The position numbers and the translations under genes were made by a program. A stretch of 23,445 nucleotides of DNA from JAWLBR01 sp041687495 (GTDB taxonomy: Bacteria; Bacillota; Limnochordia; DTU087; JAAYGB01). Shown here one piece after another: positions 1 to 7,850 of this stretch. Position 1 is the stretch's first letter. Every line of letters begins with the position of its first letter. The DNA lies in NCBI GenBank assembly GCA_041687495.1, contig JAWLBR010000046.1, positions 1 through 23,445 on the forward strand. Direction: 5' to 3'. The notes below the pieces were generated by a model, which was not told the origin of the DNA, searched no databases, and saw only the letters and a list, made by a program, of their open reading frames with translations.

Positions 1-1025
1 CCCGGGTTATTCCTCTGTCTATAGCCGCAGATAAATGGCCCATCGTAACTGACAAGTTGAGGGAACTGCTTGAGACAAATAAGAAGAGTACATTGCCTTT
101 GCACGAGTTGTTCTGTCTTGCCAAAGATGTGAGCAGCGCAAGTAGATATACCGACGCAGAACGGGCCTTTTGCCGAGCCTTAAGAGAAGGCCCCTTGACC
201 CTCACTGAAGCCGCTGCTTCTATGGGCACCAATGCCTACACCTTTAAGATGGAGCGCCTGGAAAAAGAGGGCGTCATTATGCGCTGCGGTCTGACTCCGA
301 CGGATATTATGCACATAAAGGGAGACTTTGACCGATATGACGCCGAAGCTGCTAGACTTGGGGCCGCCTTCGTAGCCAACTGCGTTGGGGTGGAAGCAAG
401 AGAGTTGCCGGAGATGGTGTACGACAAGGTCAAGTGCGCTCTCTATGTTAATATCGTGAAGATGCTTCTAAAGGACAAATACCCCGAGCTACGTACCAGC
501 GGCTTTGATGCTGGCCTGGAAAAGCTCATTGCCGAGAGCTGGAGGATCGCTCAGGACAGTGGGAAGCACGCCTTCCTGGACTTTGGTTTTCGCACCTGTG
601 CCAGTCTTGTTGGTATCGGGGCACCAATCCACATATTTCTCCCTGATGTTGCTGCCGCACTAGGGACCAAGTGTGTCATTCCTGAACAGGCGAGCGTCGC
701 CAATGCCCTAGGAGCCATAGTGGGCAACATTTCTGCAACCTGTGAGGTTGAAGTGAAACCGGATTATTCTACGGCAGGAATCAAGGGCTACACGGTTTAC
801 GGCGGGGCACACAACAGCTATACGTCTAGCAGAGAAGAGGCGGTTGAAATTGCTGTTCGAGAGGCAAGAAAGGCTGCGGTAGACGAAGCGATGCGTCGGG
901 GAGCTTCAGGGGATATCTCGGTGAGTGTGGATGTGCAGACAAATACCGCAGAAGACAGGGAGAAGACGACGGTCTTTTTTGGAATCACTGTGACAGCTAA
1001 CGCCGTTGGTGGAGTTAGTCTATAG
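1..1025 (+). CDS. Hydantoinase/oxoprolinase family protein (HyuA-like), 5'-truncated
   Basis: The reading frame is open from base 3 without a stop, so the gene starts before the window and only its last 340 or so residues are here. The TTG at 57 is probably internal. The segment PDVAAALGTKCVIPEQASVA, followed by NALGAIVGNI, is typical of the C-terminal half of the HyuA/oxoprolinase ATPase family, as is GLTPTD about one third of the way in. Family members are ATP-dependent amidohydrolases or carboxylases of hydantoins, 5-oxoproline or acetone, and some are uncharacterised activating proteins. Before GLTPTD lies a helical stretch that resembles a winged helix (AERAFCRALREGPLTLTEAA, then MERLEKEGVI). 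The substrate cannot be told from this part. The sulfatase gene starts 136 bp downstream with no clear terminator between, so the two may be co-transcribed. Confidence 0.8.
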   Translation, partial: RVIPLSIAADKWPIVTDKLRELLETNKKSTLPLHELFCLAKDVSSASRYTDAERAFCRALREGPLTLTEAAASMGTNAYTFKMERLEKEGVIMRCGLTPTDIMHIKGDFDRYDAEAARLGAAFVANCVGVEARELPEMVYDKVKCALYVNIVKMLLKDKYPELRTSGFDAGLEKLIAESWRIAQDSGKHAFLDFGFRTCASLVGIGAPIHIFLPDVAAALGTKCVIPEQASVANALGAIVGNISATCEVEVKPDYSTAGIKGYTVYGGAHNSYTSSREEAVEIAVREARKAAVDEAMRRGASGDISVSVDVQTNTAEDREKTTVFFGITVTANAVGGVSL

Positions 1026-1161
1026 AGCCAATACATGCGCAGTACTATACCGCTCTCGGCCCAGTGCCGGGGGTGTCTGCCCAGAAAACCTTCACTCAGG
1101 GAATAGCCATGGGTGGAATGAAGGGCTAGTCTACGGCTGTGAGCCTAGAGAGGTGCATATT

Positions 1162-2556
1162 ATGACGAAGAAACCCAACTTTGTATTCATCCTGATTGAC
1201 GACATGGGCGTTAAGGACTTAACTTGCTACGGCAGCTCCTTTTATGAAACACCGAACATAGACAGAATAGCTTCGGAAGGTATGTTGTTTACCGATGCTT
1301 ATGCCGCTTGTCCGGTATGCTCGCCGACAAGGGCCAGCATTCTCAGCGGCAAGTATCCCGCTACTGTTGGGGTGACCAATTGGATCGGTGGTCATACGAA
1401 GGGAAAGCTCATTGACGCACCATATATTGATCATCTGCCGCTTGAGGAAAAGAGCCTAGCTTCGGCGCTAAAGGATGGCGGGTACAACACTTGGCATGTC
1501 GGCAAATGGCATTTGGGCGAAAAGCAGTACTACCCTGACCGGCAGGGATTTGATGTTAATGTCGCTGGATGCTCTTGGGGAAATCCACATGAAGGATACT
1601 TTAGTCCTTGGGGGATTGAAACATTGCCCGATGGACCAGAAGGCGAGTTCTTGACGGATCGCTTGACCGATGAAGCTATCAAGCTGATCGAAGGCAATGA
1701 CGGCAAACCTTTTTTCCTCAATCTTTGGTACTATGCGGTGCACACTCCCATCCAAGCAAAACCTGATCTGGTTAAGTACTATGAGAAAAAGGCCAAAGAC
1801 ATGGGGCTTGACCAGGTAGAACCTTTTGAGGTTGGCGAGCACTTTCCCTGCGAACATAAGAAAGACCGGCGGGTTACCCGACGGGTGGTTCAGTCAGACC
1901 CAAGCTACGCTGCATTGATCCACACCCTAGACGAAAATGTGGGTCGCCTTCTTGATGTACTCGAGGAAACCGGTCAGGCTGAAGACACAGTGGTCATCTT
2001 CACTTCAGACAATGGCGGCTTGGCAACGGCGGAAGGATCTCCTACCTGTAATGCCCCTTTCCACGAAGGCAAAGGGTGGATGTACGAAGGGGGAACCCGG
2101 GAACCACTACTGGTGAAGTGGCCGGGGGTCGTTCAACCAGGCAGCGCATGTTCAGTTCCGGTAACGAGTCCGGACTTCTACCCGACCCTTCTGGAGATGG
2201 CAGGCTTACCCTTGATTCCGGAGCAGCATGTTGATGGAGTGAGTTTTGCTCCACTACTGCAGGGCAAAGGCAGCTTGGAACGGGAAGCCATTTATTGGCA
2301 CTATCCCCACTATGGCAACCAAGGGGGAACACCTGGCTCTTCCATGCGTATGGGTAACTACAAACTCATTGAGTTCTTTGAGGATAGTCACCTCGAACTC
2401 TATGATCTCCGGGAGGATGTTGGAGAGACCCACAATCTCGCCGATGAAATGCCGGAACTGGCGCGGAAAATGCAGCAGATGCTGGCCCAGTGGCGTCAGC
2501 GGGTAGAAGCGAAGATTCCAGAGGCAAACCCAGACTACGTGCCCTGGCCTCGGTAG
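1162..2556 (+). CDS. Type I sulfatase (arylsulfatase A family), cytoplasmic
   Basis: This 464-residue protein would hydrolyse sulfate esters, probably on a carbohydrate. All main sulfatase features are visible. They are the N-terminal metal aspartates D13-D14 (LIDDMG), the formylglycine site C53 in CSPTRASILSG, K115 and H117 (VGKWHLG), H194 (AVHTP), D283-N284 (SDNGG) and K304 (GKGWMYEGG). The active-site residue is Cys, so an anaerobic radical-SAM (anSME) or FGE maturase is needed, and none is in the window. There is no signal peptide, so it should act in the cytosol on imported substrate. The frame is open upstream to 1006, but the ATG at 1162 follows GAGAGG and starts just before the conserved domain. 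Its closeness to arabinose genes suggests a role in sulfated polysaccharide use, which is inference. Confidence 0.92.
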   Translation: MTKKPNFVFILIDDMGVKDLTCYGSSFYETPNIDRIASEGMLFTDAYAACPVCSPTRASILSGKYPATVGVTNWIGGHTKGKLIDAPYIDHLPLEEKSLASALKDGGYNTWHVGKWHLGEKQYYPDRQGFDVNVAGCSWGNPHEGYFSPWGIETLPDGPEGEFLTDRLTDEAIKLIEGNDGKPFFLNLWYYAVHTPIQAKPDLVKYYEKKAKDMGLDQVEPFEVGEHFPCEHKKDRRVTRRVVQSDPSYAALIHTLDENVGRLLDVLEETGQAEDTVVIFTSDNGGLATAEGSPTCNAPFHEGKGWMYEGGTREPLLVKWPGVVQPGSACSVPVTSPDFYPTLLEMAGLPLIPEQHVDGVSFAPLLQGKGSLEREAIYWHYPHYGNQGGTPGSSMRMGNYKLIEFFEDSHLELYDLREDVGETHNLADEMPELARKMQQMLAQWRQRVEAKIPEANPDYVPWPR

Positions 2557-2605
2557 CTTGTAACGGAAGTCTAGACGGTTTAAGAATGGATATGTGGAAT
2601 AGGCC

Positions 2606-2640
2606 AAGGTCACTCTCGAGTTTGAGAGTGGCCTTTTGCA
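2606..2640 (+). terminator. Rho-independent terminator after the sulfatase gene
   Basis: A 12-bp stem (2606-2617 with 2624-2635, one G-T pair) with a 6-base loop is followed by a short T run (TTTT within 2634-2637). It lies 50 bp after the sulfatase stop codon and ends that transcription unit. Confidence 0.8.
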
Positions 2641-2766
2641 ATAATAGGGTAAAGACGGGCATTTTGGCAATTGGGACGTAGGGAAGGATATCGTCGGTCG
2701 CCGCGTGGAAGAAGTAAAGCGAGAACAATTCAGCAACAGCTTGCTTAAACGTGAGGAGCGACTAAC

Positions 2767-3681
2767 GTGCAGTATGAGGGATTTCTAGAACAGGTGAACC
2801 AGAAAGATACAGTTTTCCTAATGGACCTAGCCTGGCACTTGCATCGATATTTCTACGCCTTTCGCCATATGCATGCCCGGGTCAACGGTACCTTGCAGCC
2901 CATCGGTCACGTGCACGGGGTTCTGCGGGAACTGATGAATATCAAGCGCAGCTATCCGAACGCCGCCATAGTGTTTTGCGAAGATGGAGTTCCTACTTGG
3001 CGCAAGGAGATAGAACCTGAGTATAAGGCTGGGCGTCCAGCTTTGGAGTATGATATCTGGCAGGATGTGGATGGCCTACTCAGTCTGTGCTGTACCGTAT
3101 CTGATGTCTATGTAGCCGGTAGGAGCGATCTTGAAGCCGACGATGTCATGTTTTCATTGGCGAAGCGACTGGAAGAGGATACCAGCAGGGCCGATATCTT
3201 CATCTTTTCCGGGGACAATGATCTGCTCCAGGCTGTTACCGACCGAGTGTCCGTGGTGAGAAAGTTGTCCCGCTCTGGGGAGATGGACTACTACGATCCC
3301 CCGCGGGTGCAGGAGAAGTACCACGGGGTGGAACCGCAGTCTCTACCGATCTTTCGGGCCATTGTGGGAGATAAATCAGACAATCTGGAGGGCCTATATC
3401 GATTTCCGCGCAAACTAGCCAGCCGGATCTGCGGAGCGGTAGAGCAGTTGAGTGATATCCCAGATCTCAATATGGAAGGCTTGACTCCGGCCATGCGCAA
3501 GCACCTGGACTCTCTACGGGCAAACATGGATATAGTGACGAGAAACTACGAACTGATGAGGCTTCGGGTGGAAACATCCATCGGGATTACCCGAATCTGC
3601 GGCGAGGACAAGGCACTAGAGTGCTTGGAGAAGTTGAGGATTCGGTCGCTGCCTGATTACTTTGAGATCACCATCGCGTGA
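2767..3681 (+). CDS. Stand-alone 5'-3' exonuclease (FEN/PolA N-domain family, YpcP-like)
   Basis: This is a 304-residue homologue of the 5' nuclease domain of DNA polymerase I, which removes RNA primers and flaps. Metal-binding acidic motifs are present in family order: D20 (FLMDLAWHLHRYFYAF), ED plus RKEIEPEYKAGR at about 76-95, E123-A-D-D126, D150-N-D152 (SGDNDLLQ) and D202-K-S-D205-N (GDKSDN). The usual helix-hairpin-helix segment after GDKSDN (GVPGIGPKTA type) is replaced by NLEGLYRFPRKLASR, so the DNA-clamping H3TH element is degenerate. The start is GTG with AGGAG 8 nt upstream. There is no polymerase domain. It resembles B. subtilis YpcP in size and arrangement. It is transcribed alone and converges on the next gene. 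Confidence 0.85.
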   Translation: MQYEGFLEQVNQKDTVFLMDLAWHLHRYFYAFRHMHARVNGTLQPIGHVHGVLRELMNIKRSYPNAAIVFCEDGVPTWRKEIEPEYKAGRPALEYDIWQDVDGLLSLCCTVSDVYVAGRSDLEADDVMFSLAKRLEEDTSRADIFIFSGDNDLLQAVTDRVSVVRKLSRSGEMDYYDPPRVQEKYHGVEPQSLPIFRAIVGDKSDNLEGLYRFPRKLASRICGAVEQLSDIPDLNMEGLTPAMRKHLDSLRANMDIVTRNYELMRLRVETSIGITRICGEDKALECLEKLRIRSLPDYFEITIA

Positions 3682-3706
3682 TCATGCTATACGCAGGAGC
3701 GAAAGG

Positions 3707-3732
3707 GGGCCATGACGGGTGCGTCGTGGCCC
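3707..3732. terminator. Hairpin between convergent genes (putative bidirectional terminator)
   Basis: An 11-bp stem (3707-3717 with 3722-3732, one G-T pair) with a 4-base loop lies between the exonuclease stop and the stop of the opposing DUF2935-like gene. Neither side has a strong T tract; the minus side has CCCTTTCGC. Confidence 0.5.
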
Positions 3733-3794
3733 AAAGCCATCAGCATCGAAGGCGCTTGGATCAACCTCTAAGATCATTGCCGGCAGCGATTAAT

Positions 3795-4220
3795 CTAGTT
3801 GCACTCCAAGAACGCCTCAATGATCCCGCTAAGGTACTGAGATTCTCGCCGAATGTGACACACGATTACGCCTGCTGTCTGGTTCGACTGAACTGCTTCA
3901 CTGGTAGAACGGATACGATTGAGCAGGTCGATAAACCTCTCGCTTTCATCCAAGGCCACTTTGGCCAGTTCGACGATCTGGTCTATTAGCGTTGGTCCGA
4001 CACTGCGCCCACAGCGAATAACGGCCTCGATGTACTTGACAGCTACGGACTCAGTCTCAGTGAAGATGAGCTCCCAGTCCGCCAGTTGTGTGACGAATTC
4101 TTCCTCCAAGTTCGGTATGGCCTCCCGGAGAACTACCGTGTGCTCAGCTTCCTGTCTTTTCCAAAACTCAATTTCATCCAGAACCCTTAGCGGCATCTGG
4201 CCTCCGTAGTAATACTGCAC
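3795..4220 (-). CDS. DUF2935-like helical-bundle protein
   Basis: This 141-residue, all-helical, soluble protein has no signal peptide. It starts at a GTG preceded by GGGAGG with 8 nt spacing. The N-terminal FWKRQEAEHTVVLREAIPNL, the middle ADWELIFTETESVAVKYIEA and the C-terminal HIRRESQYL look like the DUF2935 family. That family is a ferritin/hemerythrin-like four-helix bundle found in Firmicutes, with conserved Glu and His that may bind metal. The function is unknown. Most DUF2935 proteins I recall carry two such repeats and this one has a single copy. It diverges from araA (217 bp between the starts) and converges with the exonuclease gene. Family assignment is from memory of the motif pattern. 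Confidence 0.65.
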   Translation of the reverse strand: MQYYYGGQMPLRVLDEIEFWKRQEAEHTVVLREAIPNLEEEFVTQLADWELIFTETESVAVKYIEAVIRCGRSVGPTLIDQIVELAKVALDESERFIDLLNRIRSTSEAVQSNQTAGVIVCHIRRESQYLSGIIEAFLECN

Positions 4221-4437
4221 AAGATCAACCTCCCAGTAAGGTATGCATTGTGTTAGTGACGCCAGGATCTAATAGCGGCGCATCAGACTGCTCTCCTATT
4301 GCTCTAGGGTACAATATGCCGGTATCTGAAAGAAGGTGACGGTCGGAGCTGTAGGATCTCTATACGGCACTGAAAGGGAAAGTTCGTACAGTCAGGAATA
4401 CTACTCATTAAGAAAACGAACGGGGAGGTTGTTTGGC

Positions 4438-5946
4438 ATGAACCTGGACCTACGGCAGTTTGAGGTATGGTTTGTTACCGGCAGTCAGCACCTGTATGGA
4501 GATGAGACCCTCAAACAGGTGGAAGCTCATTCCCAGGAGATCTCTGCGGCGCTGGAGCAATCGGTGGAAATTCCGGTTCGAGTTGTATACAAGCCGGTCT
4601 TGACTACATCTGAGGGCATTCGCAGCCTGTGCTTGGAAGCTAATTCAGCGGAGAACTGTATCGGCCTTATTACTTGGATGCACACCTTTTCCCCGGCACG
4701 GATGTGGATTGCCGGTCTGAAGAGCTTGCAGAAGCCCTTTGCCCATCTGCACACCCAATACAACCGAGAGATTCCATGGGCCGACATCGACATGGACTTC
4801 ATGAATCTGAATCAATCTGCCCATGGGGGTAGAGAGTTTGGCTTTATCGGGTCCCGCCTCAGGCTTGATCGGAAAGTAATCGTTGGGCATTGGCAGGACA
4901 GCCAAGTACTGGCGGACCTGGGTACCTGGGTGCGTGCCGCCGCAGCATGGCACGACGCTCAAGGCGCCAAGATCGCCCGTTTCGGAGACAATATGAGAAA
5001 CGTGGCTGTTACCGAGGGAGACAAAGTCGAGGCCGAGATTCGGTTGGGTTACTCGGCAAACGGGTACGGCGTTGGTGATTTGGTGGCGTATATCAATGCC
5101 GTTGGCGGGAAAGACATCGACGATTTGCTAACAGAGTACGAAGATACTTATCAGGTGGGTCAGTCTCTTCAGGCGGAAGGCAGTCAGCGCAGTGCTCTGC
5201 GGGAGGCGGCCCGGATTGAACTTGGAATGAGACAGTTTCTCGAGGAAGGTGGATTCAAGGGTTTCACTACAACCTTTGAAGACCTGCATGGTATACAGCA
5301 GTTGCCTGGTCTAGCATCGCAGCGGTTAATGGCCGATGGCTACGGCTTTGGCGCTGAGGGAGACTGGAAGACCGCAGCACTGGTTCGGGCAATGAAGGTA
5401 ATGGGCGTTGGCCTACCCGGAGGTACTTCGTTCATGGAGGACTACACCTACCATCTGGATCCCAGCGGGATGAAGGTGTTGGGAGCCCATATGCTGGAGG
5501 TGTGTGAGTCCATTGCCGCATGCAAACCTGCACTAGAAGTGCATCCTCTGGGTATAGGCGGCAAGGCAGACCCGGCACGATTGGTGTTCGATGTTGCCAG
5601 TGGGCCTGCCATCAATGTGTCGATTATGGATATGGGTAATCGATTCCGCTTGGTGGTTAACGAGGTTGACGTCGTAGAGCCTGAACAGGCACTGCCGAAA
5701 CTACCAGTCGCGAGAGCTCTGTGGGTACCACGGCCCAATTTGCGTGTGGCGGCGGCCAGCTGGATCTTGGCTGGTGGGGCACATCACACCGGCTTTAGCC
5801 AGGCGGTAACGTTGGAGCACATCCAGGACTTCGCCGAGATGGCTGGCTTGGAACTTCTGCGTATTGGAGCAGACACAGATATCTGGGAGTTCAAGCAAGC
5901 ACTAAAGCTCAACGAAGTGTACTACCAGCTTGCTAAAGGCTTCTAG
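4438..5946 (+). CDS. araA: L-arabinose isomerase
   Basis: This enzyme converts L-arabinose to L-ribulose in the cytosol with a divalent metal, the first step of arabinose catabolism. The 502-residue length is normal for AraA. Conserved blocks are WFVTGSQHLYG (11-21), TWMHTFSPARMWI, HTQYNREIPW, the metal or catalytic glutamates E281 (FTTTFEDLHG) and E307 (GAEGDWKTAAL), TSFMEDYTYH with H339, and AGGAHHTGFSQ with H449-H450. The frame is open upstream to 4336, but the ATG at 4438 has GGGGAGG 9 nt ahead and matches the family N-terminus. araB and araD are not adjacent. A terminator-like hairpin follows. The gene presumably handles arabinose released by the GH51 enzyme encoded at 13772-15292. Confidence 0.97.
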   Translation: MNLDLRQFEVWFVTGSQHLYGDETLKQVEAHSQEISAALEQSVEIPVRVVYKPVLTTSEGIRSLCLEANSAENCIGLITWMHTFSPARMWIAGLKSLQKPFAHLHTQYNREIPWADIDMDFMNLNQSAHGGREFGFIGSRLRLDRKVIVGHWQDSQVLADLGTWVRAAAAWHDAQGAKIARFGDNMRNVAVTEGDKVEAEIRLGYSANGYGVGDLVAYINAVGGKDIDDLLTEYEDTYQVGQSLQAEGSQRSALREAARIELGMRQFLEEGGFKGFTTTFEDLHGIQQLPGLASQRLMADGYGFGAEGDWKTAALVRAMKVMGVGLPGGTSFMEDYTYHLDPSGMKVLGAHMLEVCESIAACKPALEVHPLGIGGKADPARLVFDVASGPAINVSIMDMGNRFRLVVNEVDVVEPEQALPKLPVARALWVPRPNLRVAAASWILAGGAHHTGFSQAVTLEHIQDFAEMAGLELLRIGADTDIWEFKQALKLNEVYYQLAKGF

Positions 5947-5984
5947 CATCAGCTGTTGCCAGATGTCCGGGTAAAGATGTTATT

Positions 5985-6007
5985 GGGTGCCCGCACTTCG
6001 GGCACCC
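5985..6007 (+). terminator. Strong GC hairpin after araA
   Basis: A perfect 9-bp stem (5985-5993 with 5999-6007) with a 5-base loop lies 38 bp after the araA stop. There is no T tract, so it may act as a 3'-end stabiliser or weak terminator. It sits just before the ribosome binding site of the next gene. Confidence 0.5.
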
Positions 6008-6038
6008 TCGCCCATATTCATCGGTGGAGGGGATTACG

Positions 6039-6359
6039 GTGGCGAATGTGCGTACTAAAGTACAACCGGGAAACTGTGGGATGGAAACGACCATTGAGTT
6101 GACTGAGAATGAGCAGGGAGAGGCAGTGATCAGTGTAGTCAGCCGGTGTGAGAAGATCCAGTCTTTGATTTCATCCCTGCAGGGCGTCAACCCAATGGAG
6201 GTTGCGCTGGGAGGCTTCGCTGTCAACCCCGCCTTTACTTCTGCTGACAACAGCCGCCTCCACCCGGGATGCCCGGTGCCCACAGCGGTGATTAAAAGCT
6301 GTGAAGTCATATGCGGTTTGGCTCTACAGGGTCAAGTCACCATTGAAGTGGAGAGCTAG
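6039..6359 (+). CDS. Small cysteine-containing protein, DUF6951-like
   Basis: This 106-residue soluble protein of unknown function has five cysteines: C13 (GNCGM), C37 (SRCEKI), C78 (HPGCPVP), C88 and C92 (KSCEVICG). The layout (N-terminal NCG, a beta-rich half, then CPVPTAVIKSCEVICG) resembles the uncharacterised DUF6951 family of anaerobic bacteria and archaea, where the cysteines may bind metal or a cluster. I chose GTG at 6039 because GGAGGGG (6026-6032) lies 6 nt ahead. A GTG at 6024 in the same frame overlaps that site and is less likely. The gene follows araA in the same direction with only a hairpin between, and it converges on the URO-D-like gene. Confidence 0.65.
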   Translation: MANVRTKVQPGNCGMETTIELTENEQGEAVISVVSRCEKIQSLISSLQGVNPMEVALGGFAVNPAFTSADNSRLHPGCPVPTAVIKSCEVICGLALQGQVTIEVES

Positions 6360-6423
6360 AGAGGTAATGGACTATTGCGTCATGACTCTTGGCCTCCATT
6401 TGGTGACTGCCCATAAAGTAGGT

Positions 6424-6457
6424 GTAGGTGGGAATGGATGCGACCAATCCCACCTAC
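6424..6457. terminator. Hairpin between convergent genes (putative bidirectional terminator)
   Basis: A 14-bp inverted repeat with one internal mismatch (6424-6437 with 6444-6457) and a 6-base loop lies midway between the stop codons of the DUF6951-like gene and the opposing URO-D-like gene. There is no T tract on either side. Confidence 0.5.
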
Positions 6458-6520
6458 CGTTGGGAGTACTTCCGAACTGCCATTCAGTTTCGATGTAGCT
6501 ATCTTCTGCCCCCTCTGTAT

Positions 6521-7519
6521 CTACCGCACTCCGTATTTGACAAAGGCTTGGCATGCGATGTCCTGGGCCTGAGGGGACAGGCCGATGGCCTCGTTTCCCG
6601 TATAGTATCCTGCAATGAAGCCTCCACCGAATGCCCCGAGTTTGGCTATCATTTCGGCAGCATCCTGTTCAATCAAGTTCGGGTTGTTGGTCTGCAGTGT
6701 GGTCTGGATGTCTACCGGACACCAAAAATGCACCTTGCCTCCGAAGTCTCTGGCCAAGTCGTCGATGCCATGCAATCGGGGTTGGTCAAACTGCAGTACG
6801 TCCACTCCAACTTCAATTAAGTCTGGAATGATCTCGTAGATATGGCCACACGAGTGCATGAATACTGCCAGGCCTCGATTGTGGGCTAGGGTGCACAGGC
6901 GGTCAAATCCGGGCTTAAACATTTCTCGCCACATAGAAGGGTTAATCAGGAGCCGATCTTGAGTGCCCCAATCCTCAGCCAACATAATCGCGTCGGCGTC
7001 GGTGGTGGCGATGTGAGTGATCATCGTTGCCAGTACCTGCTCGATTTTCTGAAGAAGGCTGGTGGCGTTATCCTTCTCTAGAACCAGGTCCATGAGGAAA
7101 TGTTCCATTCTCCGCATCTTCCGAGCTATGCTGAATGGAAAACCTGGGATATGGGCTATGTGGTACTTGTCGGGATTGGACCGAAATATGGATGCCATTC
7201 TGTCATATTGCTCGGGTAGATCATATTTGGGAAACTCATAGTCCGCAAAGGCGTTCCAGTCTGTGAGCACCCCCTCTGCCACCTCGCCTTTGGAAAATCC
7301 CTCAAGGCGTCGCCAAGTGTTTCCCCATTCGTCGGTCATTTCCCAGCCGTCCGCAGTCTCATGCCATGGTACTCCAGCCCGTGAGGGGTCAGGAGCTACT
7401 CCTGCGCCGATGAAGTCGTTGGGATATGGATCAGGCAGGCGCATTGGAATTCGTTTCGGCCCGCTAAATGCCAACGACTGCTTGACAAGCTCTCTACTGG
7501 TCGTTGTCCCCACCTCCAT
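6521..7519 (-). CDS. Uroporphyrinogen decarboxylase-like (URO-D/MtaA superfamily) protein
   Basis: This is a 332-residue TIM-barrel protein of the URO-D superfamily. The superfamily includes heme-pathway decarboxylases and cobalamin- or coenzyme M-dependent methyltransferases (MtaA, CmuA). TSRELVKQSLAFSGPKRIP matches the usual N-terminus of non-heme members, and MHSCGHIYEIIPDLIEVGVD carries the H222-x-C224 half of the zinc site seen in methyltransferases. C267 (FWCPVD) or C323 could be the third ligand, which is unclear. It lacks the substrate motifs I would expect in true HemE. I prefer the ATG at 7519, which lies just before the family N-terminus. An ATG at 7570 adds 17 residues but has no ribosome binding site. 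It diverges from a sugar ABC transporter, suggesting a role in processing a sugar-derived compound (inference). Confidence 0.8.
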   Translation of the reverse strand: MEVGTTTSRELVKQSLAFSGPKRIPMRLPDPYPNDFIGAGVAPDPSRAGVPWHETADGWEMTDEWGNTWRRLEGFSKGEVAEGVLTDWNAFADYEFPKYDLPEQYDRMASIFRSNPDKYHIAHIPGFPFSIARKMRRMEHFLMDLVLEKDNATSLLQKIEQVLATMITHIATTDADAIMLAEDWGTQDRLLINPSMWREMFKPGFDRLCTLAHNRGLAVFMHSCGHIYEIIPDLIEVGVDVLQFDQPRLHGIDDLARDFGGKVHFWCPVDIQTTLQTNNPNLIEQDAAEMIAKLGAFGGGFIAGYYTGNEAIGLSPQAQDIACQAFVKYGVR

Positions 7520-7850
7520 TTCGTACGTGCCACCACATAATCTCACTCTCGATCCAGATACTGTGAACATACTTGTCTATTAAGTCCGGACTTCCTTGGT
7601 TGTATGGAATGAATTCAGCTTCTCGCCCACTTTCCAATAACTGAATCAAGACGTAAATGGAAAAAGTCAAATAAGGAAGAAAAATCGGGATTCTGAATTA
7701 AGTACCAAGTATCGAAGGGCTTCGTCGGTGGTTTGGTGAGGTACTGAGTACTAGGGCGTCTATGGATACAGGCGCGTCAGGAAGGAGGGATAGGGCCGGC
7801 GGGTCTTTTATGTTAGCGCAGACTTCATTCAAATTGGAAGGAGCGAGACT
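7520..7850. promoter_or_regulatory. Divergent regulatory region between the URO-D-like gene and the sugar transporter operon
   Basis: This region of about 330 bp must hold promoters for both directions. It contains a perfect 12-bp palindrome at 7582-7593, an A-rich stretch around 7660-7690 and a mini-ORF at 7810-7854. I could not identify convincing -35/-10 pairs, and no cre-like site is evident. Confidence 0.5.
7582..7593. promoter_or_regulatory. Perfect palindrome AAGTCCGGACTT, possible operator
   Basis: This 12-base perfect dyad lies 63 bp upstream of the preferred URO-D-like start (12 bp from the alternative one), in the divergent control region. Its size and position suit a dimeric regulator, but no second copy was found and the regulator is not in the window. 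Confidence 0.35.

Noticed and set aside
1006..1161. 52-codon in-frame extension upstream of the sulfatase ATG
   Set aside because: It overlaps the end of the previous gene, does not resemble sulfatase sequence and lacks a ribosome binding site, whereas 1162 has one and begins at the domain.
4311..4316. TACAAT as a -10 box for araA
   Set aside because: No acceptable -35 hexamer lies 16-18 bp upstream, so it was not listed as a promoter.
4336..4437. 34-codon extension upstream of araA
   Set aside because: A strong GGGGAGG precedes the ATG at 4438 and the family N-terminus begins there.
6521..7570. True uroporphyrinogen decarboxylase (hemE)
   Set aside because: The protein has the HxC zinc half-site and N-terminus of the non-heme branch and no heme-pathway neighbours.
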